Origin: Triticum aestivum
Lineage: Eukaryota > Streptophyta > Magnoliopsida > Poales > Poaceae
Direction of reading: 5' to 3'
NCBI RefSeq assembly: GCF_018294505.1
Contig: NC_057802.1
Coordinates: 313,958,209-314,022,208 of the forward strand
DNA length: 64,000 bases
Position 1 is the stretch's first letter. Every line of letters begins with the position of its first letter. The notes beneath the pieces were generated by a model, which worked only from the letters and a program-made list of their open reading frames with translations, searched no databases and had not been told where the DNA came from. Made by a program: the position numbers and the translations under genes. Shown here piece after piece: positions 44,794-56,930 of this stretch.

Positions 44794-45134
44794 AGCATCC
44801 CCAAGCTTATGGCTTTGCATATCATTAGCATCATGGATATTCAAAGAATTCATACTAACAACATTGCAATCATGCTCATCGTTCAAATATTTTGTGCCAA
44901 AAATTTTATTGACTTCTTCTTCTAACAACTGAGCACAATTTTCCGATCCATCATTTTCAAGAAAGATATTATAAAGATGATCAATAATATGATGCAACCT
45001 CAATTCGATTTTTATGTAGTTTTCTTTTATAAACAGAACTAGTGATAAAACAAGAAACTAAAAGATTCAATTGCAAGATCTAAAGATATACCTTCATACA
45101 CTCACCTCCCCGGCAACGGCGCCAGAAAAGAGCT
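44794..45134 (-). mobile_element. S internal 5' end, beyond C
   Basis: Starts with the sixth copy of the polypurine-like motif (44795-44809) and ends at the primer site. Non-coding. Confidence 0.7.
45107..45124 (-). other. S primer binding site (tRNA-Asp)
   Basis: The plus strand reads tccccggcaacggcgcca, identical to the 3' end plus CCA of plant tRNA-Asp(GUC) as I know it. The minus strand TGGCGCCGTTGCCGGGGA would pair with that tRNA. It lies 10 bp from the LTR edge. Confidence 0.8.
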
Positions 45135-46136
45135 TGATGTCTATTACGCAAGTTTATTCTTGTAGACACGTGTTGGGCCTCGAAGCACAGAGTTTTGTAG
45201 GACAGTAGCAATTTTCCCTCAAGTGGATGACCTAAGGTTTATCAATCCGTGGGAGGCGTAGGATGAAGATGGTCTCTCTCAAACGATCCTGCAACCAAAT
45301 ACAAGAAATCTCTTGTGTCCCCAACACACCCAATACAATGGCAAATTGTATAGGTGCACTAGTTCGGCGAAGAGATGGTGATAAAAGTGTAGTATGGATG
45401 GTAGAAATATATTTTTATAATCTGAATAAATAAAAACAGCAAGGTAGCAAATAGTAAAGGGCACAAAAACGGTATTGCAATGCTTGAAAATGAGGCCTAG
45501 GGTCCGTACTTTCGCTAGTGCAATCTCTCAACAATGCTAATATAATTGGATCATATAACCATCCCTCAAAGTGCGATGAAGAATAACACCAAAGTTCCTA
45601 TCTAGCGGAGAACATAAGAATAAATTGTTTGTAGGGTACGAAACCGCCTCAAAGCTATTCTTTCCGTTCGATCTATTCAAGAGTCCATACTAAAATAACA
45701 CAAAGCTATTCTTTTCGTTCGATCTATCCTAGAATTCGTACTAAAATAACACCAAAGCAATATTCATATTCATAATACTCAATCCAACACAAAGAACTTC
45801 AAAAGAGTGCTCCAAGATTTCTACCTGAGAAACAAAGACAAGAACGTGCATCAACCCCTATGCATAGATTACCCCAATGTCACCTCGGGAATCCGCGAGC
45901 TGAGTGCCAAACATATATCAAGTGAATCAATACGATACCCCATTGTCACCACGAGTATTCAATTGCAAGCCATATATCAAGTGTTCTCAAATCCATAAAA
46001 GTATTCAATCCGATAACAACGAGATCTCAAAGGGAAAAACTCAATTCATCACAACAAGATAGAGAGGGGAAAACACCATATGATCCGACTATAGTAACAA
46101 AGCCCGCGATACATCAAGATCGTGACATCTCAAGAA

Positions 46137-46172
<36 letters not shown>

Positions 46173-46732
46173 AACACATAGCTACTGGTACAAACCCTCA
46201 GCCCTGAGGGTGGACTACTCCCTCCTCATCGTGGTGGCCGCCGGGATGATGAAGACGGCCACCGGAGATGATTCCCCCTCCGGCAGGGTGCCGGAACGGG
46301 GTCTAGATTGGTTTTCGGTGGCTACAGAGCCTTGCAGTGGTGGAACTTCTGATCTAGGTTAACTTCTGATGGTTTCTCTATTTATAGGATTTTTTGGCGT
46401 TGGTTTCACGCTAATATGGGCCTCGAGGTGAGCACAACCCACCGGGGCAAGCCAGTCCCACAAGGCGCGCTCTGGTGGGTTGTGCCCTCCTCGTGGCTCT
46501 TCTGGCCCTCCCATGAAGCTTCGGGGGTCTCTTTTGTTCCAAAAAAATCATCAAAAAGTTATAGCACATTTGGAGAACTTTCATTTCTGCACAAAAAACA
46601 ATACCACGGTAGTTCTGCTGAAAACAGCGTTAGTCCGGGTTAGTTCCATGCAATTCATACCAAAACCATATAAAATTGTTGTAAACATGCCATGAATACT
46701 TCATAAATTATAGATACGTTGGAGACGTATCA
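45135..46732 (-). repeat. S 5' LTR
   Basis: 1598 bp, TGATGTCTATTACGC to GGAGACGTATCA on the plus strand. A GA repeat lies at about 46141-46170 and TATAAATA on the minus strand at 46379-46386. It holds the block missing from the left LTR. Confidence 0.87.
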
Positions 46733-48224
46733 CAGGCCCCAGCAGGGGATTTTGCACGCACGCTCGAGCAGAGGGGCGCCGGCCGCGGCGGCACTTGGCC
46801 GGCAAGCAGCGGTGGCAGGCGGGCTTCATGCGCAACGGACAGGGGCGAGCGGGGATGGCGCGCTGGAGCGAGCGGCGGCCATGGCGGACGCGAGCGAGGG
46901 TGGAGGCAGAGCGCCGTCAGCAGGGCGGCGGGCGACTACGGCAGCGGCGCGGCAGGTGCGGCCGGGAACCGGTGGGGGGGAGGGAACGCGTGGGCGGCGC
47001 GGCTGGGAAGAACGCCAATGGGCCGTAGTGCAGCAGCTGCAGTACGCAGGCAGCAACGGTACAGTGAGCGCGGGCAAACGTGGCATGGGCGTCAGTGGGG
47101 GAGGGCGCGACGCGGCAGCGGGGCTAGCGGAGGATGGCATCGCAGGAGGGAGAGGAGGCCAGGGTGCAGTGAGTGTGGTGCTGGCGCAAGTACGGGGCAG
47201 AGATCAGGGGCTAAAGAGTATATAGCTCTTCAGGAATGTGCCATTTTGGGGATTCCTACTATTTCTTTAGTGCGCTCGAGCGCAAGCGGGAGCAGAGCTC
47301 CGGGCGCATGGTGGAATAGCGGCGTACAACCACGACTTTGAAGGGGGCAAGCTGGGGGTGGAGGAGGAGCTCACTTTGAGCCTATAGATGAACAAGGTGG
47401 GCTCGGGGGGGCTCCGGCCAGGCAAATAGTAGACGAGCGCTGCAGTGCCCGAGGATGATGACGACGACGATCCAGCGATGCGGCGGGGGTGGGCTTGATC
47501 TGGTCCTTGTAAACGAAGCAGCGAGCATCTTAGGTTCTTCTAGACGTTCTAAGTCAACGTGGGGTCGAGGTTGGTCATGACTGCGAGGTGCTCCATGGCC
47601 ACGGCGGTGTTCAAGCCGATCCTGATTGGATCGGGGGAGAGGGAGAGTGGGGGCGCGAGTGGGGGGAGTGGGGGTGTCGGTGCCCAGGGTTTCGGCACCA
47701 GGGGGTTAAGGGAGTGGGGATGGGCCGGCCTGGCATGTGGCTGGGCCGAGGCCCGACGGGAGGGGGGCCTTTTGGCCTTTTATTTATTATGTTTTATTTT
47801 TTACTTTTTGTTTTCAATTTTCTTTTATTTCTTAATAGTTTATAGTTTTACCAAAAGAAAACCCCATAACTAAAGTAGAGTTACAATTCCAACTACTTCC
47901 ACAAAAAGTTTTACCCCTAAACAAAATAGTTTAGTATTTTATAAAATCAAAAGGCATTTATTTAATTGTTTTACCTACTGTTTTAATTACTTAAGTGCAT
48001 TTAAATCTTTTATAAAAATGTGGTTTGTCCATCATAATTACCTATGCAATATTTGGCACAACCCAAACAATTTAGTTTTAATATTTGAAAACTTTTGTTG
48101 TTAGCCTTTGTTTTAAATTTGAATTTGAATCGGTTTCAAATCAACGCAAGTTTAACTACAGTAACTGAGGTGATGTGACATCATTAGCAGAGGTTCACTG
48201 TAGCTTAATTACCCAGGCGCTACA
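46733..48224 (-). repeat. Middle LTR of X, segment 3
   Basis: The X LTR resumes after S (TSD copy 46733-46737) and ends ...CAGGCGCTACA at 48224, the TGTAGCGCC start on the minus strand. The GC-rich part (46750-47500) has only chance frames, the rest is AT-rich. No gene seen. Confidence 0.75.
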
Positions 48225-48238
48225 ATTCTCCTCCACTA
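48225..48238 (-). other. Polypurine tract of X
   Basis: Minus strand TAGTGGAGGAGAAT directly before the LTR start TGTAGCGCC. Just inside lies AAATCTCGGGACGAGATTT, the type of sequence that ends many plant gypsy elements before the 3' LTR. Confidence 0.7.
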
Positions 48239-51200
48239 CAAGAAATCTCGTCCCGAGATTTAAGAGGGGGAGTACGGGGGAAAGTTCTGGTTACGAAATT
48301 CTAACGAGCCTTCTGGGTCTTGGTTGATCTTCTCGAAGAAATTGATCCCTTCCATTGACGTCTGCATTCCTCTGCTCCAGGTCATCATGATGAAGTCATA
48401 ATCCTTCCTTCGGGAGTTCCATCGTAGTTACGAATAGGCAAAGGGCGGCTCATCAATGGTAGAATGTTATTAGGAGTAACGTCATCGTACTTCAGGTGGT
48501 GATTCATGAACGAACAAATGAGTATCTCTCGAGTTGAACAAATGAAACGCATCGAGAGCAAGGTAAGAAGTTACAACTAGGAGTTCCAAGCGGATACACA
48601 ATCGTTCGATGTCAAAAAATAGAGTATGAAAGGGGTTCGGAGCATCAATATTAAGTATTGCATCTGATAATGGAATAGATCACTAGGAAGGTGGCTCGTG
48701 AATTGCACCCGAAGCCAAGCGTGAGGAATAACCTTGGGAACAAGGATGTACAGGAGAGTCAGGTTTTGATCCTGTGGAAATGTGGGTTATGGGCCCATCA
48801 TGCGGGTTAAAGGTAGGAAGGACGCTAACATCTTGCACGGTCATGCTATCAAGGCATGTCAGAAAATAGTTTGTCTGTTATGTCGCCAACAACGTCAATA
48901 CCAAGGGCGAGGGACGAAGAGAACCATTTTCCTGCTCGTTGAACGAGGCGGACCAATAAGAAAAGTTCTTGTCCATCGGTGGTTACCGGAATGTCATCAA
49001 CAATAGTAACAGGGTCTTAGTCATAGAGTGGTACAACGAGGTGCTTACCTAAGCAAGGAATTATCATTGCTCAGTTAAGTAAATTACAAGATATGTTAAA
49101 GAACAGAGTGGAAATGAAAACACGTTTATCAGATTAAACACAACAATGCATAGGAAAATGTGTGTAAACACATATTTCAGGGTTATATCCTTCCCAAGGA
49201 CAAGCAGAGCATGATATCCATGACATGATAGAAGTAGAAGACCAGTTAGGTAAGGGGAGAGGAATTTCATGGCATTACCCATACAATGATGTTTGGATAG
49301 TTGATCAAGAAACATTTAGCATTGTGCTTCAAATGTTCTTTTTGATGATCGGAGTACCACAGACATGCTTCGAGATAGCATTGCCATGGTCTTCAAGCAA
49401 AGGTCGGACTTTGGATACTCAAAGGATTCATCAGGAAAAACTTATAGAATAAGTCTTACAATTTCCTCATGGATGAATGGTTAACCTTGCTAAAAAGGAA
49501 GAACTATAACAATAGGTCCTCCGGCCAGGTGTATTAGGCATGACATCACCTTACTAGGTCATATAAAGACGAGTGTTATATCTCATGGAAATATGTTCCA
49601 ACCATCATATCTGACCAAGATTCAGATCTGATTGGTGTCAGGATAACTCAGACTCAGGATGCCTGAGAAGAAAGGTGCAACACAAATTGTCGAGATGACA
49701 TTGTGAGATTCTCGGGAATTGAATTATGGAAGCGAGTTCCGAAACAAGAGTTCATCATTAAATCAAGGAGAGAATGAGGAGGTGGCTGATGAACTCAGCG
49801 ACAATTCAATGGGATTTCCACAATTATGTGAACAAGGAGATAACTTTTGTCAGATCAAATGATATAATGAGGTATGCTCTGGGAAAACATACTCGATTAA
49901 ACATTGGTTGACAGGCACGCCCGAAATATGGGCAAAGGTAGCCTGATCAATTGTTAGAATGGTCATCCAATAACCGATAGGCTAAGAATGAACTATCGAT
50001 CATTAACTTCAAAGCAATAGGGTTGCTAGAAGTGCATAATCCAAACAGCGCCGTTCACTTGTTGGTATCCCGGTTATAATCAACACGGGGACCAAGAAAG
50101 AATGGTGATTGTGAGAAGTATCACTATACCAAGAATTCTTAAGAGGTGGAGAAATCCTCACAACATTCTTGAGACAGAAGACAATAATACTACAAGGTAG
50201 AACATAACCTAAGCCAGATAGCAAGGAAATCAAGGTACAAGACAAAACATGAACAAGTTTGTGTTGGGGGAAGGCAAGAATGTTATCGATGATCACACAA
50301 ATCATCGAGGGTCAAGGATGGTATTTTCCATCATGAATTCGATTGATATCCTCGAAGAGCTCAAAATGTTGATGATGGTCACGACACAATTGTCGAGAGA
50401 TTTCATGAAGGTGTAATCGATCGAGGTTGACATCAAGTCAAAATAATGATGAAGCGAAAGGTTATTGGAACCACGGGTACGGCACATACTCAAAATCAAG
50501 ATTGTTGTTCAAGGCGAAATGATATGATGAGGAAACTCGACGTAAGCTTAGCTCATCGTCGAAAATTATGCTCCGGGAAGAAGGACCAGGTAGCACAGTT
50601 AAAAAGTTGCACGATAATGGTATAACCGATCAGGCTAGGAATGACTTGAAGGATTATAAAACTCATAAGCAATGAAGATTACTTAGAGTTATTGAATCGG
50701 AGTGCGGGATTGATTCACTTATCAGTGTTCTCGGTTGACGACAACCCAAGACCCAGGAAAATTGGAATCAGTGAGAAATAACAGTTGATGAAGAACCCAT
50801 AAGAAGTTATGCAGTTCCATGATATTCTTGAGATACCAGAGTGTAATACTCGATGGTAGATCAAAGTAAAGGTTGGACAGGTGCACTGATCTGCAGAAGA
50901 CAAGTACTTCAACTTGTCCGAGAAATGGTATTTAAAAGGAGAACATGGCTGGGACCACGATTGCAAAAGGCCAAATCCTAGATATAAGATAAACTTATAC
51001 CAAGGTTATATTTAATTGAAGAGAAGCTTTAATGATACGATCTACATCGTGTCCATGGGCATGAACACAAAGTTCAAGGTCGATTCCCACTTCTCCAATG
51101 CATAACCTTTCACTCACTTCTCATTTTCGAAGAAGTTGCAGTGTTGAAATTTTATCTGGCAAAATACCAGAAGAGTATGACTCGTGAAAACTTTTGAGTT

Positions 51201-52400
51201 CAAACATATTAAGGAAGGCATAGGTTCAACCCATCGGGGTATCGTAGGAACATATAACACAACCTTCGGGAGTAATAAACACAGGATCGAAAGTAGAGCA
51301 TGGTTGACAAAGCAGAGGATACAATTTACCAAAGTCATTATATATCCGTGGAAACAAGGTTATTGAATATGAAGAACACTGTCAGATGAAATCCAAGAAA
51401 GGATCTGGGGGTCCACAAGGGATCTAATGTAAGCATCAGTACTCAACGAGAAGAAGAAGAATGCAAGGAGATCAGATGATAGAAACATCTGACTAATTCA
51501 AAGCTCAATTGCAAAGGAATTATGAATTCCAAGTCAAGGGATCAGAAGCAACGCTATGATTAGGGATGGATAAGTTGAATAGCCTTAGGGGTACAATCGA
51601 CAGCAATTTGATTGGTCGAGAACCAGCTCCTGTTCAAACGACGTCTGAGAAGGAAGGATAAATCATAGGACCTGATTGAGGATTGCGAGCATTCGCAACT
51701 TATTGAATCAATGGACTCAAAATGATAGTGACAAAGGATGCCAATAAGATTGCTATACTTATGGAATTAACCATAATGCAAGCAAGCAAGAATTTCAAGA
51801 GCAATAAGGTGCTGAGGATTTTTGGAAGATCGAATAGTATTTTTGAAGATCCTTGTGAAACACACGAACTAGTGATGAGTGGATACTCGTTATGTGCGAG
51901 GAATTATCCGTAGGGGTATTAATGCGGAAAAGAGCTGCAAAGCGGTGGGCACAAAGGATTCTCGGAATATCGGAGAATTTTTTCAGGGTATCAAGTAATA
52001 ACAGGGGCAACTGGGAATGAAGGTATGAATGACAACTGTAAGCAGTTATCCATAAGGATTTATCGGTGGTCGGGAATAGCAAAAGTGGTGGGCACAAAGT
52101 CTCGAGAGAATATCGAAGAGTATCTTCGAATCTTCTGGTGAAGCAGGCCATCATCTGGAATGAAGGGGCTCTCTGGGAGAAAGTATATACGAGAACCTAG
52201 AATTAGAGTTAGCAAAACCATTTAACCCGAATAGAAGAGAGATCATAATCCCAGAGTATAGACGAGGAGTAAAAGATCCTAATACCACCCAATGGCGATG
52301 TGGGCCCGTAAGCCACAAAGCCATGTTAGTAAAACAATTTTCACTGACTAGACTCAACTTCGGCCAAGGAGTTTTGAAGGGGGATTCCTACAGGCAGTCG

Positions 52401-52412
52401 GCTTTGATACCA
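52401..52412 (-). other. Primer binding site of X2
   Basis: Plus strand gctttgatacca, one change from X1's gctctgatacca (tRNA-iMet type). The LTR begins at 52416. Confidence 0.8.
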
Positions 52413-52415
52413 ACT

Positions 52416-53883
52416 TGTGACGCCCCCGATTCAATCATACACTAATCATACATGCAAACGTGTACGATCAAGATCAGGGACTCACGGGAAGATATCAAAA
52501 CACAACTCTAAAAATAAAATAAGTCATACAAGCATCATAATACAAGCCAGAGGGCTCGAATACAAGTGCTCGATCATAGACGAGTCAGCGGAAGCAACAA
52601 TATCTGAGTACAGACATAAGTTACACAAGGTTCCATAAGATGGCTAGCACAAACTGGGATACAGATCGAAAGAGGCGCAGGCCTCCTGCCTGGGATCCTA
52701 CTAAACTACTCCTGGTCGTCGGCGGCGGACTGCACGTAGTAGTAGGCACCTCCGGTGTAGTAGGAGAAGTCGTCGGTGGTGCCTGGCTCTTGGGCTCCAA
52801 CTTCTGGTTGCGACGTCCGAGAAGAATGGAAAGGGGGGAAAGAGGGAGCAATGCAACCGTGAGTACTCATCCAAAGTACTCGCAAGCAAGGATCTACACT
52901 ACATATGCGTTGGTATTAATGAAATGGGTAGTATTTGTGGACTGAACTGCAGAATGCTAGAATAAGAGGGGGGTAGCTAGTCCTATCGAAGACTACACTT
53001 CTGGCAACCTCCATCTTGAAGCATGTAGAAGAGAGTAGCACGTAAGTTCACCAAGTATCATCGTACAGCATAATCCTACTCGGCGCTCCCCTCCTCGTCG
53101 CCCTGTGAGAGAGCAACCACCGGGTTGTATCTGGCACTTGAAAGGGTGTGTTTTATTAAGTATCCGGTTCTAGTTGTCATAAGGTCAGAATACAACTCCG
53201 GGTCATCCTTTTACCAAGGGACACGGCTATTCGAATAGATAAAATTCCCTGTAGGGGTGCACCACATTACCCAACACGCTCGATCCCTCTGGCCGGGCAC
53301 ACTTTCCTGGGTCATGTCCGGCCTCGGAAGATCAACACGTCGCAGCCCTACCTAGGCACAACAGAGAGGTCAGCACGCCGGTCTAAATCCTAAGCGAGCA
53401 GGGGTCTGGGCCCATCGCCCATTGCACACTTGCATGTTGCGAGGGTGGCCGGTGAGCAGACCTAGCAACCTACATTACAAATGAAGTTGCGTTACACGGT
53501 CCAACCCGGCGCGCGCCGCTCAGTCGCTGACGTCAAGAAGGCTTCGGCTGATACCATGACGTCGAGTGCCCATAACTGTTCCCACGTAGTTGGTTAGTGC
53601 GTATAGGCCAGTGGCCAGACTCAGATCAAATATCCAGATCTCGTTAACCGTGTTATTTTGAAGTAACCGTGGACGCCGACCAAGGCCAGGCCCACCTATC
53701 TCCTAGGTGGTCACAACCTGCCCTGTCGCTCCGCCACAAAGTAACAGTCAGGGGCCGTCAGGAACCCATGCCCACCACTACCGGGGTGGAACCACCTGTC
53801 CTTTCAGCCCCCACATCGAAATCACTTGTGGGTACTCTACGAGCCGACCCGACTTTAGTCACATCATGTAACCTGTATAGTAT
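52416..53883 (-). repeat. Right LTR of X2, interrupted
   Basis: Aligns with 742-2086 plus the start of 29824 onward, which confirms how the middle LTR pieces join. It is cut at 53883 by the CACTA-like element, and the remainder is not in the window. Confidence 0.8.
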
Positions 53884-53899
53884 CACTGGTGCGCGCCGG
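53884..53899 (+). repeat. Terminal inverted repeat candidate of CACTA-like element
   Basis: CACTGGTGCGCGCCGG at the exact LTR break; CACTG/CACTA starts define the superfamily. The partner is not seen. Confidence 0.5.
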
Positions 53900-54064
53900 T
53901 CCTAAACAAACGGTTTTTTACCCCTTTCCGCGACGGCATTTGGAACCGTCGCCAAGTGAGTGTGTGCGATATGGTGTCCTTCCCACACGACCCAGAAATC
54001 GTCGGGGATAGGCCCTCCTGGGACCCAGGCTGAGGCCGTGTGCGATCGGGCGAGGCATCGAAAC

Positions 54065-54380
54065 CCAATCATTTCCGTAGGTATGTACATCCCACACGGT
54101 GAATCCCAGAAATCATTTCCGTAGGTATCTACATCCCACACGGTGAATCCCAGAAATCATTTCCGTAGGTATGTACATCCCACACGGTAATCCGAGAAAA
54201 TCATTTCCGTAGGTATGTACATCCCACACGGTGAATCCCAGAAAAACATTTCCGTTCGTATGTATATCACACACAGTCAATCCAAGGAATACGTTTCCGT
54301 TCTTATGTACATCCCACACAGTCAATCCAGGGAAAACGTTTCCGTTCGGACGTAAATCCCACATAGTTTTATGTGTAGGC
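54065..54380 (+). repeat. Subterminal 44-45-bp tandem repeats
   Basis: About seven units built on ttccgt..gtatgtacatccc acac. Unit starts (atttccgt or gtttccgt) are at 54071, 54115, 54159, 54203, 54248, 54293 and 54338: period 44, then 45. In CACTA elements such repeats bind transposase (family knowledge). Confidence 0.8.
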
Positions 54381-56930
54381 TCGTGTGTGAAAGGTGTAAC
54401 TATCACACACGGTCTTCCTTGGTTAACTGTTTGCTTTTATCAACTATATCACACACGATTTGATGAAGAAAACTGTGTGGCATTGGGCTATCCATCGCAA
54501 CCGCTTTTACTGCTAGAACCGTTTGCAAAGGTCCATGACACATTTAGCAGGTTTATTAGTTTACAATTAATAATTCCAGTATTACGCAAATTCACATTTC
54601 ATATCGAACAGTTGTTTGCCAATTTCATATCAGGCACATAAATATATTATAACATCACAGTACGGTAGCTACATGAAAACAGCACAGTACAACACATAGC
54701 TAGTTCAACTTCATAAGAACAATATATTCATTTCCCTAATCGAGATCATCCAGGCTCGTCTTACCCACCTCTGCTTTCAGTTCAGTAAGAACCCATTTTG
54801 CACGGACCAACTGGGAAAGTGCCTCCTCCTTCGCCAACACCATCTTAGCAAAGTCTTTTTTTTAATCTAAGCTCATTCTCCACCTTCAACTTTTTATCCC
54901 GCATCTTGAAATATGCTTCAGCGTTGACAAGACTTTCTCTAAGCCTAGCTGTGTTCACTTCCTCATACATGCTCCAGAGCTTCGTTAGGCACATCTTCAA
55001 AGACTATGGCCACTCTTGATCAACCCACTCCAAGTAAGAACACTTCCGTTCATTCTATAATATTTAAAACTAGATCAGTAACAATTGTAGGGGAAATGGG
55101 TTTATAGCAACATAGAAAATCACCAATGCTTATTTTGAAAAACTGAAGAAACATGTTATTTATGACATATCTTCCCAAAAAGATCAATGTGCAAATGAAA
55201 TAATTGGTACTGAGACAACAACCAAATTCTGGAACATCAGAAGCTATAATTAACTACAACGACGCTACAAGTTCTTACTCATGTACAATAAATAACAAAT
55301 TGAACATTTTATGAGGAAGGTAAATATAACTGCAACAGCATAGCGACAGTGTTTGGATGACAGCAAATTGATACTAACAGGTGTGTACATGCACAAATTT
55401 AGTAACATAGAACTAATAGCACTAAGGCCGTCCACTATGTATGCCAAAACTGGTGTAAAGACAACTGTTGCTACATCTCGCATCGGTGCCCTAAACTGGC
55501 AAGCCGATGCAGCGGAAAAAAATCAGGGTCCCGGACTCCGGAGCACGTAGTTGCTCCGATGCCCAGTTCCTTCGTGCCATAAAGATTTAGTATTTTACTG
55601 CTTGGCTGCTCGGATGTGTGGACCAAAGTTGGCTGCACAAACTGCTGAAGCGGTGCCAAATAATTTTCTAATGGCACCGCTGATGAGATGGCAACAATTT
55701 AAGATACTAGGTACAAACTGTGACACTGTCTTAGGATGCGTTTGGTTGAAGGTGTGGTATGAATGGACTGGGACCGTGACAGTGTCTGAATCACATCTAA
55801 CAAATGATTTGTAACAACGGAAGAGGGTCTAACCTGCTCTGCACATGCTAGAAACTTCCTCCCAGTGTCCACAAAATCAAACGCAAGTAGCTTCACGCAT
55901 GGAGATTGATGGTGACAACGAGCAGATAGATCTTCAGCCACCCCGCTCCATTCGTTGCCACTGATGGTCTTAGGGAGCTACAAGAGGAAGAAACGACTCA
56001 AATCGACCTCCGGGTAAAAATCCTTCATTCCAAGTCATAGCCCGAGAGAGAGAAGAGAGGCATACCCAGGTGGTGAAGTAGTAGCCGCCGGAGGAGAAAC
56101 CGCTGGAGATGTCTTTGAAGAAGACCATGGTGACCCCCGCGGTAGGATGCGAGACGGCGAGAGCAAGGAAGCGGCTATAGCTTAGCAAGGAAGGAAGGAA
56201 GGAGGAAACAAGGGAAATGTGACGTGGTCGGGGAGAAAAGGGGGTGGGGAAGGGGGCGGGGTAGATATTTTGGCGGTAGGCCGAAATTTTGGAAATGTGG
56301 AGGGAAACTTTGCGCGCGGTGCCGCCGGACCATTCACTTTGAACGATTGTGTGCATCGCAAATGATTCTTCTGCTTTCCGCGCATGGGATGAGTTTGATA
56401 ATTCAAATTTTGGTCTCAAGGCATGGGCACATTCACTTTGAACGCGCGCGGTGCCGCCGGACCATTCACTTTGAACGATTGTGTGCATCACAAACGATTG
56501 TTCTGCTTTACGCGCATGGGATGAGTTTGATAATTCAAATTTTGGTGGAAATTTCCCCGGGTATGTCATTGCATAATTTAACATCGCTTGCTAAATTGGG
56601 CACACAAAAGAGCATACAGCAAACAGACCACACTTACTGAATCGAGCAATTTTAGTAATTGCACAGAGCCAGTTGACCTAAACATTGCTCTAACAAAAGA
56701 CCAACATTAAAAACAAAGCCTAAGTACGCATAATTAAAAATCCGCCGCCGCGCCGGCCTATGCATCGCCGGTGTGAGATGAGACGTCGATGACTTGTCCT
56801 GGCGACATGCCGCCGTTGGTGGACTCCGCGTCCCCCTGCTAAAGTCGACCGCATCCTCGTCCTCGTCCTCGTCCTCGGCGACGCCCTCAAGGTTGTAGTA
56901 CTTGTAGTAGTGGCTGCGCCAGAGCTCGCG
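54381..56930. other. CACTA-like interior, no gene recognised
   Basis: Mostly AT-rich with chance frames. A segment starting gcgcgcggtgccgccggacc is repeated at 56312 and 56444 (132 bp apart), each with cattcactttgaacgattg. From 56740 the plus strand is GC-rich, downstream of the minus-strand gene. Confidence 0.5.

Larger units (their letters stand above)
36280..44798 (+). mobile_element. C: gag-only gypsy element with antisense multi-exon gene
   Basis: LTRs 36285-36757 and 44318-44793 (TGAGGGAGTCC ... GACACCGACA). Flanks aacat (36280-36284) and agcat (44794-44798) form a TSD with one mismatch. Gag is on the plus strand (36805-39300). There is no protease, RT or integrase, only a spacer, then a gene on the minus strand (43789-40674). 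Total 8.5 kb. It resembles the TR-GAG type of non-autonomous plant element, here with an added antisense gene. I recall similar termini for wheat gypsy families such as Fatima, but do not rely on that. Confidence 0.85.
30964..46737 (-). mobile_element. S: Sabrina-like non-autonomous gypsy element
   Basis: LTRs 30969-32454 and 45135-46732 read TGATACGTCTCCAACGTATC...GACATCA on the minus strand, which I recognise as Sabrina-type. The first base pairs of the left copy are degenerate (TCATGTC for TGATGTC). Flanks cacgc and caggc are a TSD with one mismatch. The internal region, without nested C, is only about 4.2 kb and has no coding frame, so it depended on another element's enzymes. It lies in the X LTR. 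Confidence 0.85.
48225..52415 (-). mobile_element. X2 internal region, non-coding LARD-like
   Basis: 4.19 kb between the polypurine tract and the primer site (52401-52412). No gag or pol motif on either strand. Diverged repeats are visible, for example ggctaagaatga at 49979 and ggctaggaatga at 50632 with similar surroundings, about 655 bp apart. Its right 740 bp match window bases 1-741. Confidence 0.75.

Noticed and set aside
45107..45124. A tRNA-Asp gene
   Set aside because: Only the 3' 18 bases match; no tRNA body precedes them. It is the primer site.
46719..47870. Several GC-rich frames as host genes
   Set aside because: Gly/Arg/Ala-rich frames on both strands inside an LTR, without motifs or splice structure.
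742..53883. The two TGTGACGCCC LTR starts as the two LTRs of one X element
   Set aside because: Both are preceded by internal sequence with a primer site. Two LTRs of one element cannot both be 5' LTRs; the tandem model with a shared middle LTR fits.
54231..54641. Repetitive protein with NPRKTFPF units
   Set aside because: It is a translation of the 45-bp subterminal repeats, not a gene.
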